A DNA stretch of 64,000 bases from contig NZ_WMEX01000006.1 in the NCBI RefSeq assembly GCF_009856365.1, positions 1-64,000 on the forward strand, written 5' to 3'. The position numbers and the translations under genes were made by a program. The notes below the pieces were generated by a model. It had not been told where the DNA came from and made no database searches. It worked only from the letters and a program-made list of their open reading frames with translations. The DNA comes from Vreelandella halophila. Lineage in GTDB: Bacteria > Pseudomonadota > Gammaproteobacteria > Pseudomonadales > Oleiphilaceae. Shown here in pieces: positions 6,820 through 15,294 of the stretch. Position 1 is the first letter of the stretch; each line of letters opens with the position of its first letter.

Positions 6820-6859
6820 CTTCTTCTTTCAATTTTGAAACAATGCAAAAAAGAAGAAG
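6820..6859. repeat. inverted repeat ahead of the HD-GYP-like gene
   Basis: CTTCTTCTT (6820-6828) and AAGAAGAAG (6851-6859) form a perfect 9-base inverted repeat around a 22-base AT-rich loop. It lies between the lipoprotein stop and the HD-GYP-like start, about 40 bases from the latter. It could be a leader hairpin, a regulator site or a weak terminator of the upstream pair. Confidence 0.3.
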
Positions 6860-6898
6860 TAGAACGAAGAAGTCATATCGGGCGTCGAGGATGAATCC

Positions 6899-8200
6899 AT
6901 GGGTGTACAGCGGCGAAAGATCTCCGTAAAGGAACTTGAAATCGGCATGTTCGTTGCGGATCTGGATCGGCCGTGGCATGAGACGCCGTTCCCCATCCAG
7001 GGGTTCTACATCCGCAACCAGAAGGAAGTGGATGAGCTGATCCGGCACTGCCGCCATGTTCATGTGGATGTGGCGGAAAAGCGCGAGAGTAGGGCCGCCG
7101 AGTCCACGGGTACCACGGCCCGCCGTGACGGTGGTGATGGCAAGGTGATCAAACTGCCTGCCGTCAAGGTGCGCAATCCCCACCATTACGAGACCACACG
7201 CCCGTTGCGCAAGGAAATCCGGAACGTTCAGCCGGTTCTGGATAACGTTGAAAAAGCCCTGGGTCGGGTTAATGAGATGCTGGCTGCCGGCCATAATGAG
7301 GTCGACGTTGAGGAGGTTTCCTCCGTTGCCCGCACGATGGCGGAGAGCGTGGCACGCAACCCCGATGCGCTGCTGTGGCTCAGTCGCGTCCAGAGCCGCG
7401 ATGATTATACCTATCGTCATTCCCTCAACATCAGCATCTGGGCCCTTCTCCTGGGGCGCCAGCTTGGGTTGGATCCGGATGTGCTGCACAAGCTTTCAAT
7501 GGGGGCGCTGCTTTCCCACATCGGTACAGCGCGTCTGCCCGAGGGCATGCAGGTAGCCGAGAGTGAGCTGACCACCGAGCAGTGGCAGACCTACTCCCGC
7601 TATCCGGAGATTGGGGCCCGCCTTGCGGCGGCCTCCGGTCTGCCGCGTGTGGTGGTGAACGTGATCCGTTACCACCGGGAGCGCCATAACGGCACGGGTT
7701 TCCCGCAGCGGGTCAACGGTGAGCATATTCCCCTGCTGGCGAAGCTGGTAGGACTGGTGGATTACTATGAATACCTGATCGAGCCCAGGGAAAGGCGCAG
7801 CCAGCTGACGCCGGCCCAGGCGGTTTCGCGGCTCTTTGAATGCCGCAACAGCCAGTTCCAGGAGGATCTGGTTGAGCAGTTCATTCAGGCGGTGGGTGTT
7901 TACCCGACGGGCACGATCGTGGAGCTGGCGACCCGTGAGGTGGCCGTGGTGGTGTCACACACGCCGAAACGCCGCCTCTGGCCCAGCGTTATGGTGCTGA
8001 CCGATACCGACAAGAAGCCCCTCCAGCAGGGCCACATCGTGGATCTGGCCAAACAGAATGAGGAGGCGGCGGACGCCAACGCCCGCATTGTGGACTGCAA
8101 ACCCTTCGGTTACGGGGGCATTGATCCCTCGCAGTACGAGGTGACCGGCGCGGCGGCACGCCAGCGCTCCCGCTGGAGTCTCAAGGGGCTGTTCAGTTGA
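6899..8200 (+). CDS. degenerate HD-GYP domain protein (DUF3391 N-terminus)
   Basis: 433 residues, ATG at 6899 with GAGG eight bases upstream. Residues 1-125 match the DUF3391 region usually found ahead of HD-GYP domains (KISVKELEIGMFVADLDRPW). The second half follows the HD-GYP layout (YRHSLNISIWALLLGRQLG, then GALLSHIGTARLP, then IRYHRERHNGTGFP). Active c-di-GMP phosphodiesterases read LLHDIGK and HHERxDGxGYP; here the HD pair is SH, the lysine is threonine, and HHER-DG-GYP is YHRER-NG-GFP. Most metal ligands are lost, so hydrolysis is unlikely and a c-di-GMP-sensing or scaffold role is more plausible. The 3' end overlaps the convergent lipoprotein gene by 8 bases. Confidence 0.8.
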   Translation: MGVQRRKISVKELEIGMFVADLDRPWHETPFPIQGFYIRNQKEVDELIRHCRHVHVDVAEKRESRAAESTGTTARRDGGDGKVIKLPAVKVRNPHHYETTRPLRKEIRNVQPVLDNVEKALGRVNEMLAAGHNEVDVEEVSSVARTMAESVARNPDALLWLSRVQSRDDYTYRHSLNISIWALLLGRQLGLDPDVLHKLSMGALLSHIGTARLPEGMQVAESELTTEQWQTYSRYPEIGARLAAASGLPRVVVNVIRYHRERHNGTGFPQRVNGEHIPLLAKLVGLVDYYEYLIEPRERRSQLTPAQAVSRLFECRNSQFQEDLVEQFIQAVGVYPTGTIVELATREVAVVVSHTPKRRLWPSVMVLTDTDKKPLQQGHIVDLAKQNEEAADANARIVDCKPFGYGGIDPSQYEVTGAAARQRSRWSLKGLFS

Positions 8201-9359
8201 CTTCCACCAGCAGGTTCTTGCGGACCCAGCGGTAGTTGTCGAAACCCGGGTAATCCACCTTGAAGTTGACGAGTATCGTGCCGCTTTCCGCGGGCCTGCT
8301 GGTATTCCGGTAGAACTCCACTGTGCCTTCCTGACGATCCACGCTGTGGATCGCCCAGCCCGAGCCTTCCGCTTTCGCCTCCAGTCGTTTCAGTGAGAAG
8401 CCGGATGAACCGGTGCGTTTTATGGCCACTGTTCTGATGCTGCCGTCTGAAGGGCCAATGGTCAGGGTGCCGGGCTCCAGGTAGAAGGCGGTCGCCAGGT
8501 CGTTCCTGAAATCGAGCGTGTCCTGGGAAAGAAACTCAATGGTATTGCCGGTGGGGGCTCGATCCAGGGTGCGGCGGGCATTGAGGATATTGCGCCGTTC
8601 ATCCTCCAGTTCTTCCACGCGGTCACCGGTCGCATTCCCGATCTCGGATTCAGTGGGCGGGGCTTCACAGAGCTCATCGCCCTCGGGAGCGAAGCAGATA
8701 CTGTCCAGCAGGCGGTTGGCCGGTGACGGGTCGATCAGGTCACCCGTGTCATCCTCCCGGTTGTCCTCTGAGATGTTGTCGGGTCTTGAGAACGACTCCG
8801 TGGAGACACTGAAATCAATGCGGGGATTGCTGTCATCGGCCAGGTAGCTGTTCAGTTGATCGATGGTCCGCTGCGTGATTTCAAGCGTTTCCTCCGATGA
8901 GGCCGGACTGTCCTGTTCAGCCAGGGCGCTCAGCAAACGGGTGATGTTGATGGCGATCGCGTTATTCTCGGCCAGATCCTCCTCGATGCCGCGGTGGGTC
9001 TCCAGGCCTTCCCCATCGGTGCCGCCACTGTGCAGCTGCCTGCGGGCCTCCGCCGTGAAATCGATGGGCGTGAGGAAGGGGGCAGCAGGGACGTTTTCGG
9101 CGAGAACGAGGTTACCCAGCCGGAAGGTCAGTGTTTCGCCGGGGTGGTAACGGAATTCACCGTTCTCACCGGTGGTCCCGGACTGGCTGCGCGTTTCATA
9201 ATGGATGTTTTCGACGCCCTCAGTGAAAAGGGTGCCCGTGCGCAGGTCGCCGTCCCCGTCGCCATCACTGCCGCCGCAGCCGGCAAGTGCCAACAGGCAC
9301 CCCGTGGTGAGGAAAGCGGTTACCATCCGTACTGCGTTTCGCGGGGTCTGGGTGGTCAT
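8193..9359 (-). CDS. putative lipoprotein with TGxxGEF-type repeat-like N-terminus
   Basis: 388 residues. The signal peptide ends in a lipobox (LLALAGC), followed by an acidic linker GGSDGDGDGD. The first mature domain reads NIHYETRSQSGTTGENGEFR then YHPGETLTFRLGNLVLA, a pattern I have seen in marine gammaproteobacterial lipoproteins sometimes labelled as organic-solvent transport related; the label is not informative. The middle is rich in Asp, Glu and Ser; the C-terminal 80 residues look like a beta-rich domain. No catalytic motif is visible. The gene overlaps the HD-GYP-like gene tail to tail by 8 bases. Confidence 0.55.
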   Translation of the reverse strand: MTTQTPRNAVRMVTAFLTTGCLLALAGCGGSDGDGDGDLRTGTLFTEGVENIHYETRSQSGTTGENGEFRYHPGETLTFRLGNLVLAENVPAAPFLTPIDFTAEARRQLHSGGTDGEGLETHRGIEEDLAENNAIAINITRLLSALAEQDSPASSEETLEITQRTIDQLNSYLADDSNPRIDFSVSTESFSRPDNISEDNREDDTGDLIDPSPANRLLDSICFAPEGDELCEAPPTESEIGNATGDRVEELEDERRNILNARRTLDRAPTGNTIEFLSQDTLDFRNDLATAFYLEPGTLTIGPSDGSIRTVAIKRTGSSGFSLKRLEAKAEGSGWAIHSVDRQEGTVEFYRNTSRPAESGTILVNFKVDYPGFDNYRWVRKNLLVEVN

Positions 9360-9510
9360 TGCTCGTCCATAGGCCCTGAACTGTTGCGTTTCGGCATTGT
9401 AGGAAGCTGCAGCCGATTCTGATCTGACACAGGTCGCAGATTGGGCAATGCCCTTGCATCAGGGCACGTGATCCCCATAATCAGCGACGTTGATTCGATA
9501 AGAGATCTCT

Positions 9511-10455
9511 ATGGAATACGCACTGGATATTCGCGGATTGCGCAAGACCTTTCCCGGTGGCCTTGAGGCGCTGAAGGGGATTGATATGCAGGTCGAAGCT
9601 GGTGATTTCTTTGCCCTGCTGGGGCCGAACGGGGCCGGTAAATCCACCACGCTCGGCGTGCTTGCGTCACTGGTGCGCAAGACGGCCGGGCAGGTGCGGG
9701 TTTTCGATGCCGATCTGGATACCGATCCCGCCCGCCTCAAGACATGGCTCGGCTTTGTGCCCCAGGAGTTCAACTTCAATCAGTTCGAGAAAGTGGGCGA
9801 CATCGTGCGTACCCAGGCCGGTTATTACGGTATGGCTCCGGCCCGAGCGGCGCTCAATGCCGAGCGTTACCTGCGTGAGCTGGGCCTGTGGGATAAGCGC
9901 AACTCACCGGCGCGTATGCTGTCGGGAGGCATGAAGCGCCGGCTGCTCATCGCCCGGGCGCTGGTGCATGAGCCCCGGGTGCTGATCCTGGACGAACCCA
10001 CGGCGGGCGTGGACATTGAGCTGCGGCGTTCCATGTGGGGCTTTCTTGAGCGCATCAACCGCGAGGGGGTCACGATCATCCTGACCACTCACTATCTGGA
10101 GGAGGCGGAAGCGCTGTGCCGCAACATCGCGATCATCGACGGTGGCCGCATTCTTCAGCACACCTCCAAGCAGGCACTGCTGCAGCAGCTGAGCATGGAG
10201 CATTTCATTCTCGATATCCGCAACGATCCCGGAACCCTGCCGCAGCTGGAGGGCTACCACTGCTTCCGCAATGATGAGGGGGCACTGGTCGTCGAGGTTG
10301 AAAAGGAGGACGGACTGAACGACGTCTTCCGCCAGCTCGGTGAACAGGGCTGGGAGGTGACCAGCATGCGCAACCGTTCCAACCGGCTGGAGGAGCTGTT
10401 CATGAGCCTGGTGGGCCGCTCGCTGCCGGCATCCGAAGAGGAGGAGAGCGCATGA
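9511..10455 (+). CDS. yadG: ABC-2 type exporter, ATP-binding subunit (YadG-like)
   Basis: 314 residues. Walker A is GPNGAGKST (residues 38-46), the signature is LSGGMKRRL (about 137-145), Walker B is VLILDEPTAGVD (about 156-167), and the switch histidine is in TTHYLEEAE. About 90 residues follow the nucleotide-binding domain as in YadG-like and NodI-like subunits. It drives a membrane partner by ATP hydrolysis on the cytoplasmic side; the substrate is unknown in the family. The stop overlaps the start of the permease gene by four bases, so the two are co-translated. It diverges from the lipoprotein gene at 9359. Confidence 0.88.
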   Translation: MEYALDIRGLRKTFPGGLEALKGIDMQVEAGDFFALLGPNGAGKSTTLGVLASLVRKTAGQVRVFDADLDTDPARLKTWLGFVPQEFNFNQFEKVGDIVRTQAGYYGMAPARAALNAERYLRELGLWDKRNSPARMLSGGMKRRLLIARALVHEPRVLILDEPTAGVDIELRRSMWGFLERINREGVTIILTTHYLEEAEALCRNIAIIDGGRILQHTSKQALLQQLSMEHFILDIRNDPGTLPQLEGYHCFRNDEGALVVEVEKEDGLNDVFRQLGEQGWEVTSMRNRSNRLEELFMSLVGRSLPASEEEESA

Positions 10456-11225
10456 CGCCGTACCAGATCTGGATCGCCTTCATGACCATTGTCGTGCGCG
10501 AGGTGCGGCGCTTCACCCGCATCTGGCCGCAGACCCTGCTGCCGCCGGCGGTGACCATGACGCTGTACTTCGTGATCTTCGGCAACCTGATCGGAAGCCG
10601 CATCGGGCCCATGGAAGGCTATGACTACATGGAGTTCATTGTGCCAGGGCTGATCATGATGTCGGTGATCACCAGCTCCTACGCCAATGTGGTGTCCTCG
10701 TTCTTCAGCATGAAGTTCCAGCGCAGCATTGAGGAACTGCTGGTCTCGCCCACGCCCAACTGGGTGATCCTGACCGGCTACCTTGCGGGTGGCATGGCGC
10801 GCGGACTGATCGTGGGTTTCGTGGTCATGCTGGTGTCGCTGGCGTTCACCACCCTGGAGTTCTACAGCCCGGTCCTGGTGGTTACCACGGCGCTGCTCAC
10901 CTCACTGGTGTTCTCTCTGGGCGGATTCATCAACGCGATGTTCGCCACCAAGTTCGATGACATCTCGATTGTGCCGACCTTTGTGCTGACGCCACTGACC
11001 TACCTCGGGGGCGTGTTCTATTCCATCAACCTGCTGGATCCGTTCTGGCAGGGGCTCTCCATGGCCAATCCCATTCTCTATATGGTGAACGCCTTCCGCT
11101 ATGGTGTCCTGGGCGCCTCGGATGTGGGGCCGGTGTGGGCGATCGCCATGCTGGTGGTGTTTGCAGTGGTGCTGTTCACGGTGAGCCTGCGCCTGCTTGA
11201 CCGGGGCAAGGGCATCCGCAGCTGA
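10452..11225 (+). CDS. yadH: ABC-2 type exporter, permease subunit (YadH-like)
   Basis: 257 residues with about six hydrophobic helices and the ABC-2 membrane pattern; the stretch SSFFSMKFQRSIEELLVSPT is typical of the coupling loop in YadH-type permeases, and PLTYLGGVFYSINLLDPFWQ is the conserved late segment. Together with the preceding ATPase it forms a homodimeric-type exporter in the inner membrane, substrate unknown. The start overlaps yadG (ATGA) and the end is nine bases from queF, suggesting one transcript of three genes. Confidence 0.87.
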   Translation: MTPYQIWIAFMTIVVREVRRFTRIWPQTLLPPAVTMTLYFVIFGNLIGSRIGPMEGYDYMEFIVPGLIMMSVITSSYANVVSSFFSMKFQRSIEELLVSPTPNWVILTGYLAGGMARGLIVGFVVMLVSLAFTTLEFYSPVLVVTTALLTSLVFSLGGFINAMFATKFDDISIVPTFVLTPLTYLGGVFYSINLLDPFWQGLSMANPILYMVNAFRYGVLGASDVGPVWAIAMLVVFAVVLFTVSLRLLDRGKGIRS

Positions 11226-11234
11226 GGAGGCGAC

Positions 11235-12053
11235 ATGGAACTGGATGATGCACCACTGGGCCGGACCAGCGCCTACCCTGAGCACTATGATCCGGCGCTC
11301 CTGTATCCTGTGGCCCGGGCACAGGCACGGGAGTCCCTGGGGCTGGCTGACGGCTGGCCCTGGCAGGGCGAGGACCGCTGGCAGGCCTGGGAATTGAGCT
11401 GGCTGCGCCCGGACGGGGTGCCCCGGGTGGCCACCGCCGAGTTCCGGGTGCCCGCGGATTCGCCCAATCTGATCGAATCAAAGTCGCTCAAGCTGTATCT
11501 CAATGCCTTCAACAGCACAGTGTTCGAAGGCGTGGAGTCGGTGCGCACCACCATCGAGCGGGATCTGTCCGAAGCCGCGGGCGCTGCAGTGTCCGTGGTG
11601 CTGGGGGATGTGGACGCGGATGCCAGACTGGTGGCACGGCCGGAAGGGGCACACCTGATTGATGACGTGGAAGGTGTGATCATGCCCGCCGATGGCCCTC
11701 TGGCCTCACTGCGTTCGCTGGATGGCGACGTGGTCACCGAGAGCCTGTGTTCGCACCTGCTGCGCAGCCTCTGCCCGGTGACGGGCCAGCCGGACTGGGC
11801 CACGCTTGTGGTCCACTATACGGGGGCCCGCATGCGGCCGGAGGCGCTGCTGGGCTATGTCATCAGCTACCGTGAGGCACGGGACTTCCACGAGGCCTGT
11901 GTGGAGCGGATTTTCACGGATCTGAGGGATACCCTGACGCCGGAGCGGCTGAGTGTGGGGGCGTTCTATACACGCCGTGGCGGGCTCGACATCAACCCCT
12001 GGCGCTCGACCCACCAGGGCGATGCGCCAGCACCAAGGTTGCTGCGCCAGTAG
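11235..12053 (+). CDS. queF: NADPH-dependent 7-cyano-7-deazaguanine reductase (bimodular QueF)
   Basis: 272 residues, the size of the E. coli-type two-module QueF. The nitrile-attacking cysteine is Cys180 in SLCPVTGQPDW. The NADPH-binding-type motif is in the N-terminal module: ESKSLKLYLNAFN. YEAR-like and GGLDINPWRS sequences near the C-terminus also fit. It reduces preQ0 to preQ1 in queuosine synthesis; queA and tgt, which use preQ1 in tRNA, are in the same window at 39.8-42 kb. The ribosome site GAGGAGG precedes the ATG at a good distance. Confidence 0.93.
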   Translation: MELDDAPLGRTSAYPEHYDPALLYPVARAQARESLGLADGWPWQGEDRWQAWELSWLRPDGVPRVATAEFRVPADSPNLIESKSLKLYLNAFNSTVFEGVESVRTTIERDLSEAAGAAVSVVLGDVDADARLVARPEGAHLIDDVEGVIMPADGPLASLRSLDGDVVTESLCSHLLRSLCPVTGQPDWATLVVHYTGARMRPEALLGYVISYREARDFHEACVERIFTDLRDTLTPERLSVGAFYTRRGGLDINPWRSTHQGDAPAPRLLRQ

Positions 12054-12056
12054 GCG

Positions 12057-13463
12057 CTATTCGTCACGCAGGCGTCGGGCCGCCCGGTCCAGCGCCTGTA
12101 TGATGTGTTCTCGTTCACGCTCGTCGACTTTCTCGGAATCCAGATACATCGCGAAGCCGTCCCCCTCATGCTCCAGGAAGCTGCGCTGGTCGCCCACGTC
12201 CTGGCGGAAGTCGATCACCTGGTAGATGGGTACCGGCCGTGCGAACCCTTTTACGGTGATTTCGCCCTTGTCCCGGCACAGGATGCTGTCCTTGATCAGT
12301 GAGAAGGTCTCGTAGGAAACCAGGATCTCGCCCGGATCCGCCAGTTCCTCCAGGCGGCTTGCCAGGTTCACTTCCTTGCCGATGATGGTGTAATCCATAC
12401 GGTTGTCCGCGCCGAAGTTGCCGACGGTGCAGAACCCGGTGCTTATGCCCATCCGTATCTCCAGGGGCGTGCGGATGCCCTGGCTCTTCCATTTCTGGCG
12501 CAGCACCGTCATGTGCTTGCGCATCTCGATGGCCATCGAGACACAGGCCTGTGTGTCCTTCTTCGCGCCCTGGCTGGTGGGGTCGCCGAAGAAGATCATG
12601 ATGCTGTCACCCACGAACTTGTCGATGGTGCCGCCGTACTTCAGCGCGATCTGGGACATCTCGGTGAAGTAGGTGTTGAGCAGCTCCGTCAGCCCTTCCG
12701 GTTCCATCTCCTCGGAAAGCTCGGTGAAACCCTGGATGTCGGAGAAGAAGACGGCCAGCTTCTTGCGCTGGGTTTCCAGCCGCACGTCGCGTTCACCGGT
12801 GAAGATGGACTGCCACACCTGTGGTGAGAGGTATTTGGCCAGCTTGTGGGATAGGGCGATGGACTGTTCACGCTGGTACTGGATCTGGGACTTGGCCGCC
12901 ACCAGCGCGCGCGCCTGGAGATAGGTGTAGAAGGCCATGACGCATACATAGAGCGTGGTCACCACGCCGCTCACCACGGTGAGGGTGGGCGGAGCCCAGG
13001 GCTCGAAGCTGACGCCGGCAATCGGCAGTGACGTAGTCACCCCAACCGCCAGTGCGGCAACGTTCAGCGCCCAGGCTCTCAGCCCCCCGACAATGATGCC
13101 GCTGAAGCTGATCATCAGCAGCAGCATCAGCGAGGGGATGACGCTGAACTCGATATAGACCGTCAGGGAGCCGATCAGGAAGCCGTCGAGCAGCAGTATG
13201 CGCTCGCGGATCTGTGGCGTGCGCCTGGGGAATATCGCCCGGGACAGGAAGTAGAGAACGTGCGGCCAGATCAGAGCCAGCGGCACGAACCAGATCAGGT
13301 AGTCATGGAAGTGATCGAGAAACACCCCTGTGCCGAGAATGGCAGCACCGGCCATGTAGCCGAGCACCCGCGCATGGTAATCCGGCATGGGCGGGATGGC
13401 GTTCGGTTTCTGCTTGGGGTCCATGGCCGTCAGGCTCGAAGGCATGAGGGGTACGTTCATCAT
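12057..13463 (-). CDS. cyaB: membrane-bound adenylate cyclase, class III, MASE2 sensor (CyaB-like)
   Basis: About 468 residues from the ATG at 13463; a longer frame to 13556 adds residues that do not look like protein. The N-terminal half has six hydrophobic helices of MASE2 type (LIWPHVLYFLSRAIFPRR, then ERILLLDGFLIGS). The catalytic domain carries both metal aspartates (VFFSDIQGFTELSE and YGGTIDKFVGDSIMIFFGD) and the adenine-specific lysine and aspartate (DKFVGD, DYTIIG), followed by NLASRLEELA. It should make cAMP from ATP, like Pseudomonas CyaB, which feeds the Vfr regulon. It ends three bases from queF (convergent) and starts divergent from the flagellar operon. Confidence 0.85.
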   Translation of the reverse strand: MMNVPLMPSSLTAMDPKQKPNAIPPMPDYHARVLGYMAGAAILGTGVFLDHFHDYLIWFVPLALIWPHVLYFLSRAIFPRRTPQIRERILLLDGFLIGSLTVYIEFSVIPSLMLLLMISFSGIIVGGLRAWALNVAALAVGVTTSLPIAGVSFEPWAPPTLTVVSGVVTTLYVCVMAFYTYLQARALVAAKSQIQYQREQSIALSHKLAKYLSPQVWQSIFTGERDVRLETQRKKLAVFFSDIQGFTELSEEMEPEGLTELLNTYFTEMSQIALKYGGTIDKFVGDSIMIFFGDPTSQGAKKDTQACVSMAIEMRKHMTVLRQKWKSQGIRTPLEIRMGISTGFCTVGNFGADNRMDYTIIGKEVNLASRLEELADPGEILVSYETFSLIKDSILCRDKGEITVKGFARPVPIYQVIDFRQDVGDQRSFLEHEGDGFAMYLDSEKVDEREREHIIQALDRAARRLRDE

Positions 13464-13628
13464 TGTCCAACGATCGCATCCATGTTGAGGGAACGTTACC
13501 AGCAAACTCCTGGGCTCACAATTGACCCCGAAGACAGCGGTTTCCGGCACTGGCACAGGTTTGCCGCTATGGCACCCGTATTTTTGCCGTTGCGGCGTTA
13601 ATGCCTGAATACAAAGGAGTGTAGCACT

Positions 13629-13646
13629 TTGGCACCGCTATTGCTT
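13629..13646 (+). promoter_or_regulatory. sigma-54 promoter of the flg operon
   Basis: TTGGCACCGCTATTGCT contains the -24 element TGGCAC and the -12 element TTGCT at the invariant spacing (TGGCACN5TTGC). It lies 43 bases before the flgB start. In polar-flagellated gammaproteobacteria, flgB operons are class II/III genes read by RpoN with FleQ or FleR/FlrC. Confidence 0.85.
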
Positions 13647-13688
13647 AATACCGACAAAGCCCGATTACCCGGCAAAAAGGGGCCAGTC

Positions 13689-14093
13689 ATGACCACGATC
13701 AGCTTTGACAACGCATTCGGCATTCACGATGACGCTCTGCGGTTGCGCTCCCAGCGCTCCGAAGTGCTCGCCAATAACCTCGCCAATGCCGATACGCCCG
13801 GCTACAAGGCGCGTGACATCGACTTCCAGGCGGCCCTTCAGCAGGCCCAGGGCCAGCAGGAAGGCCTGGCGATGACGGCCTCGGATTCCGGGCATATGAC
13901 CGGCGAGGGTGGCGGTGGCGGCAATCCGGAGCTGATGTACCGCAACCCGATCCAGCCGTCGATCGATGGTAATACCGTGGATACCCAGACGGAGATGTCC
14001 AAGTACATGCGCAACTCCATGGAGTTCCAGTCCAGTTTCCAGTTCCTGAACAGCAGTATTAAGGGACTCAAAGACGCACTCGCGGGGCAGTAA
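13689..14093 (+). CDS. flgB: flagellar basal-body rod protein FlgB
   Basis: 134 residues from the ATG at 13689, beginning MTTISFDNAFGIHDDALRLR. The rod signature LANNLANADTPGYKARDIDF is near the N-terminus, and the C-terminus forms the paired amphipathic helix (MSKYMRNSMEFQSSFQFLN) common to axial proteins. FlgB is the most proximal rod subunit. It is the first gene of a ten-gene operon and directly follows a sigma-54 promoter. An upstream in-frame start at 13629 overlaps the promoter and is rejected. No flgA, flgM or flgN gene is found next to it. Confidence 0.95.
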   Translation: MTTISFDNAFGIHDDALRLRSQRSEVLANNLANADTPGYKARDIDFQAALQQAQGQQEGLAMTASDSGHMTGEGGGGGNPELMYRNPIQPSIDGNTVDTQTEMSKYMRNSMEFQSSFQFLNSSIKGLKDALAGQ

Positions 14094-14096
14094 ACC

Positions 14097-14555
14097 ATGT
14101 CACTCAATCAGGTCTTTGATATTGCCGGCTCTGCCATGTCGGCCCAGTCGATCCGGCTGAACACAACCTCCAGCAACCTGGCGAACGCCGAGACGGCCAG
14201 TTCCAGTACGGATGACGTTTACCGTGCGCGCAAGCCCGTTTTTTCCGCCATCCAGGCGGACATGATGGGCCAGGGCGGCGGCGTGCAGGACGCGGGTTTT
14301 TCGCGCAACGAACTGGAATCCGCCGGGGTTCAGGTGGATGCCATCGTGGAAAGCGATGTTGAGCTGGAGCAGCGTTATCAGCCGGATCATCCCAAGGCGG
14401 ATGACAACGGCTATGTGTATTACCCGAACGTCAACGTGGTGGAGGAGATGGCGGACATGATGTCGGCGTCGCGCTCCTTCCAGACCAACGTTGAGGTGAT
14501 GAACACGGCCAAGAGCATGATGCAGCGCGTCATGACGCTGGGTCAGGGCCAGTAA
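14097..14555 (+). CDS. flgC: flagellar basal-body rod protein FlgC
   Basis: 152 residues starting three bases after flgB. It opens MSLNQVFDIAGSAMSAQSIR and has the axial N-terminal pattern NTTSSNLANAETASSS. The conserved NVNVVEEMADMMSASRSFQT block lies near the C-terminus. It is a proximal rod subunit built between FlgB and FlgF/FlgG. Confidence 0.95.
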   Translation: MSLNQVFDIAGSAMSAQSIRLNTTSSNLANAETASSSTDDVYRARKPVFSAIQADMMGQGGGVQDAGFSRNELESAGVQVDAIVESDVELEQRYQPDHPKADDNGYVYYPNVNVVEEMADMMSASRSFQTNVEVMNTAKSMMQRVMTLGQGQ

Positions 14556-14576
14556 GCGGGAACGGGGGTAGCGACG

Positions 14577-15269
14577 ATGGACGGCGTTAACAGCTCAACC
14601 AATTCGGCTTCGGACATCCTCAAGGAGTACCGGAACCAGAATCAGGGTGGCAAGAGCGAGGGCGGCAACAAGGCCTCGGATATGGGCCGCAATGAGTTCC
14701 TGGATCTCATGATGGCCCAGATGCAGAACCAGAACCCTCTGGACCCGCAGAAGAACGAGGATTTTGTGGCTCAGCTGGCCCAGTTCTCTTCCCTGGAGGA
14801 GATGCAGAGCCTGAACTCCTCTGTTGAGGATGCCATGGGCCAGTTCCGCTCCACCCAGGCGCTGCAGGCCTCCGCCATGGTCGGGCAGCAGGTTCAGGTA
14901 GAGGGCAACATCGCCAACCTTGGCCCTGAGGGCGAGGTGAAAGGAGCGGTGGAAGTGCCTTCGGCTACCTCGAATCTGCGGGTCAACGTGTACAACCCTT
15001 CCGGGGAACTGGTTCGCCAGATGGACATGGGCCAACAGGGCAGCGGCACAGTGGATTTCAGCTGGGACGGTGAGAATGGCGACGGCGATCTGATGGAGCC
15101 GGGCGATTACCGGGTCCAGGCGGAAGCCCAGTACGACGGCGAGACCCAGGAGCTGGCTACCCGGCTCAATGCGAACGTGGACAGCGTCAACCTGGAGAAC
15201 GGGGGCGTGACGCTGAACCTGGCAGGGCGCGGCTCAGTGCCGCTGGACCAGGTCAAACAGATCAACTGA
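14577..15269 (+). CDS. flgD: flagellar hook capping protein FlgD
   Basis: 230 residues. The conserved N-terminal scaffold segment reads GRNEFLDLMMAQMQNQNPLD, followed by NEDFVAQLAQFSSLEEMQ. The C-terminal half is the FlgD Ig-like/tudor region (GDYRVQAEAQYDG). FlgD caps the growing hook and is needed for FlgE assembly; it leaves once the hook is complete. The gene lies directly upstream of flgE as usual. Confidence 0.95.
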   Translation: MDGVNSSTNSASDILKEYRNQNQGGKSEGGNKASDMGRNEFLDLMMAQMQNQNPLDPQKNEDFVAQLAQFSSLEEMQSLNSSVEDAMGQFRSTQALQASAMVGQQVQVEGNIANLGPEGEVKGAVEVPSATSNLRVNVYNPSGELVRQMDMGQQGSGTVDFSWDGENGDGDLMEPGDYRVQAEAQYDGETQELATRLNANVDSVNLENGGVTLNLAGRGSVPLDQVKQIN

Positions 15270-15294
15270 TAACAAGTAGTGGGCGAGGTTTACC

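Noticed and set aside
6820-6859. Rho-independent terminator after the lipoprotein gene
   Set aside because: The stem is A/T and purine/pyrimidine-run based with a 22-base loop and no following T-run; listed as a repeat instead.
13464-13556. Longer N-terminus for the adenylate cyclase
   Set aside because: The added residues precede the MASE2 domain, are not hydrophobic or conserved in look, and a paired ATG at 13463/13460 is available.
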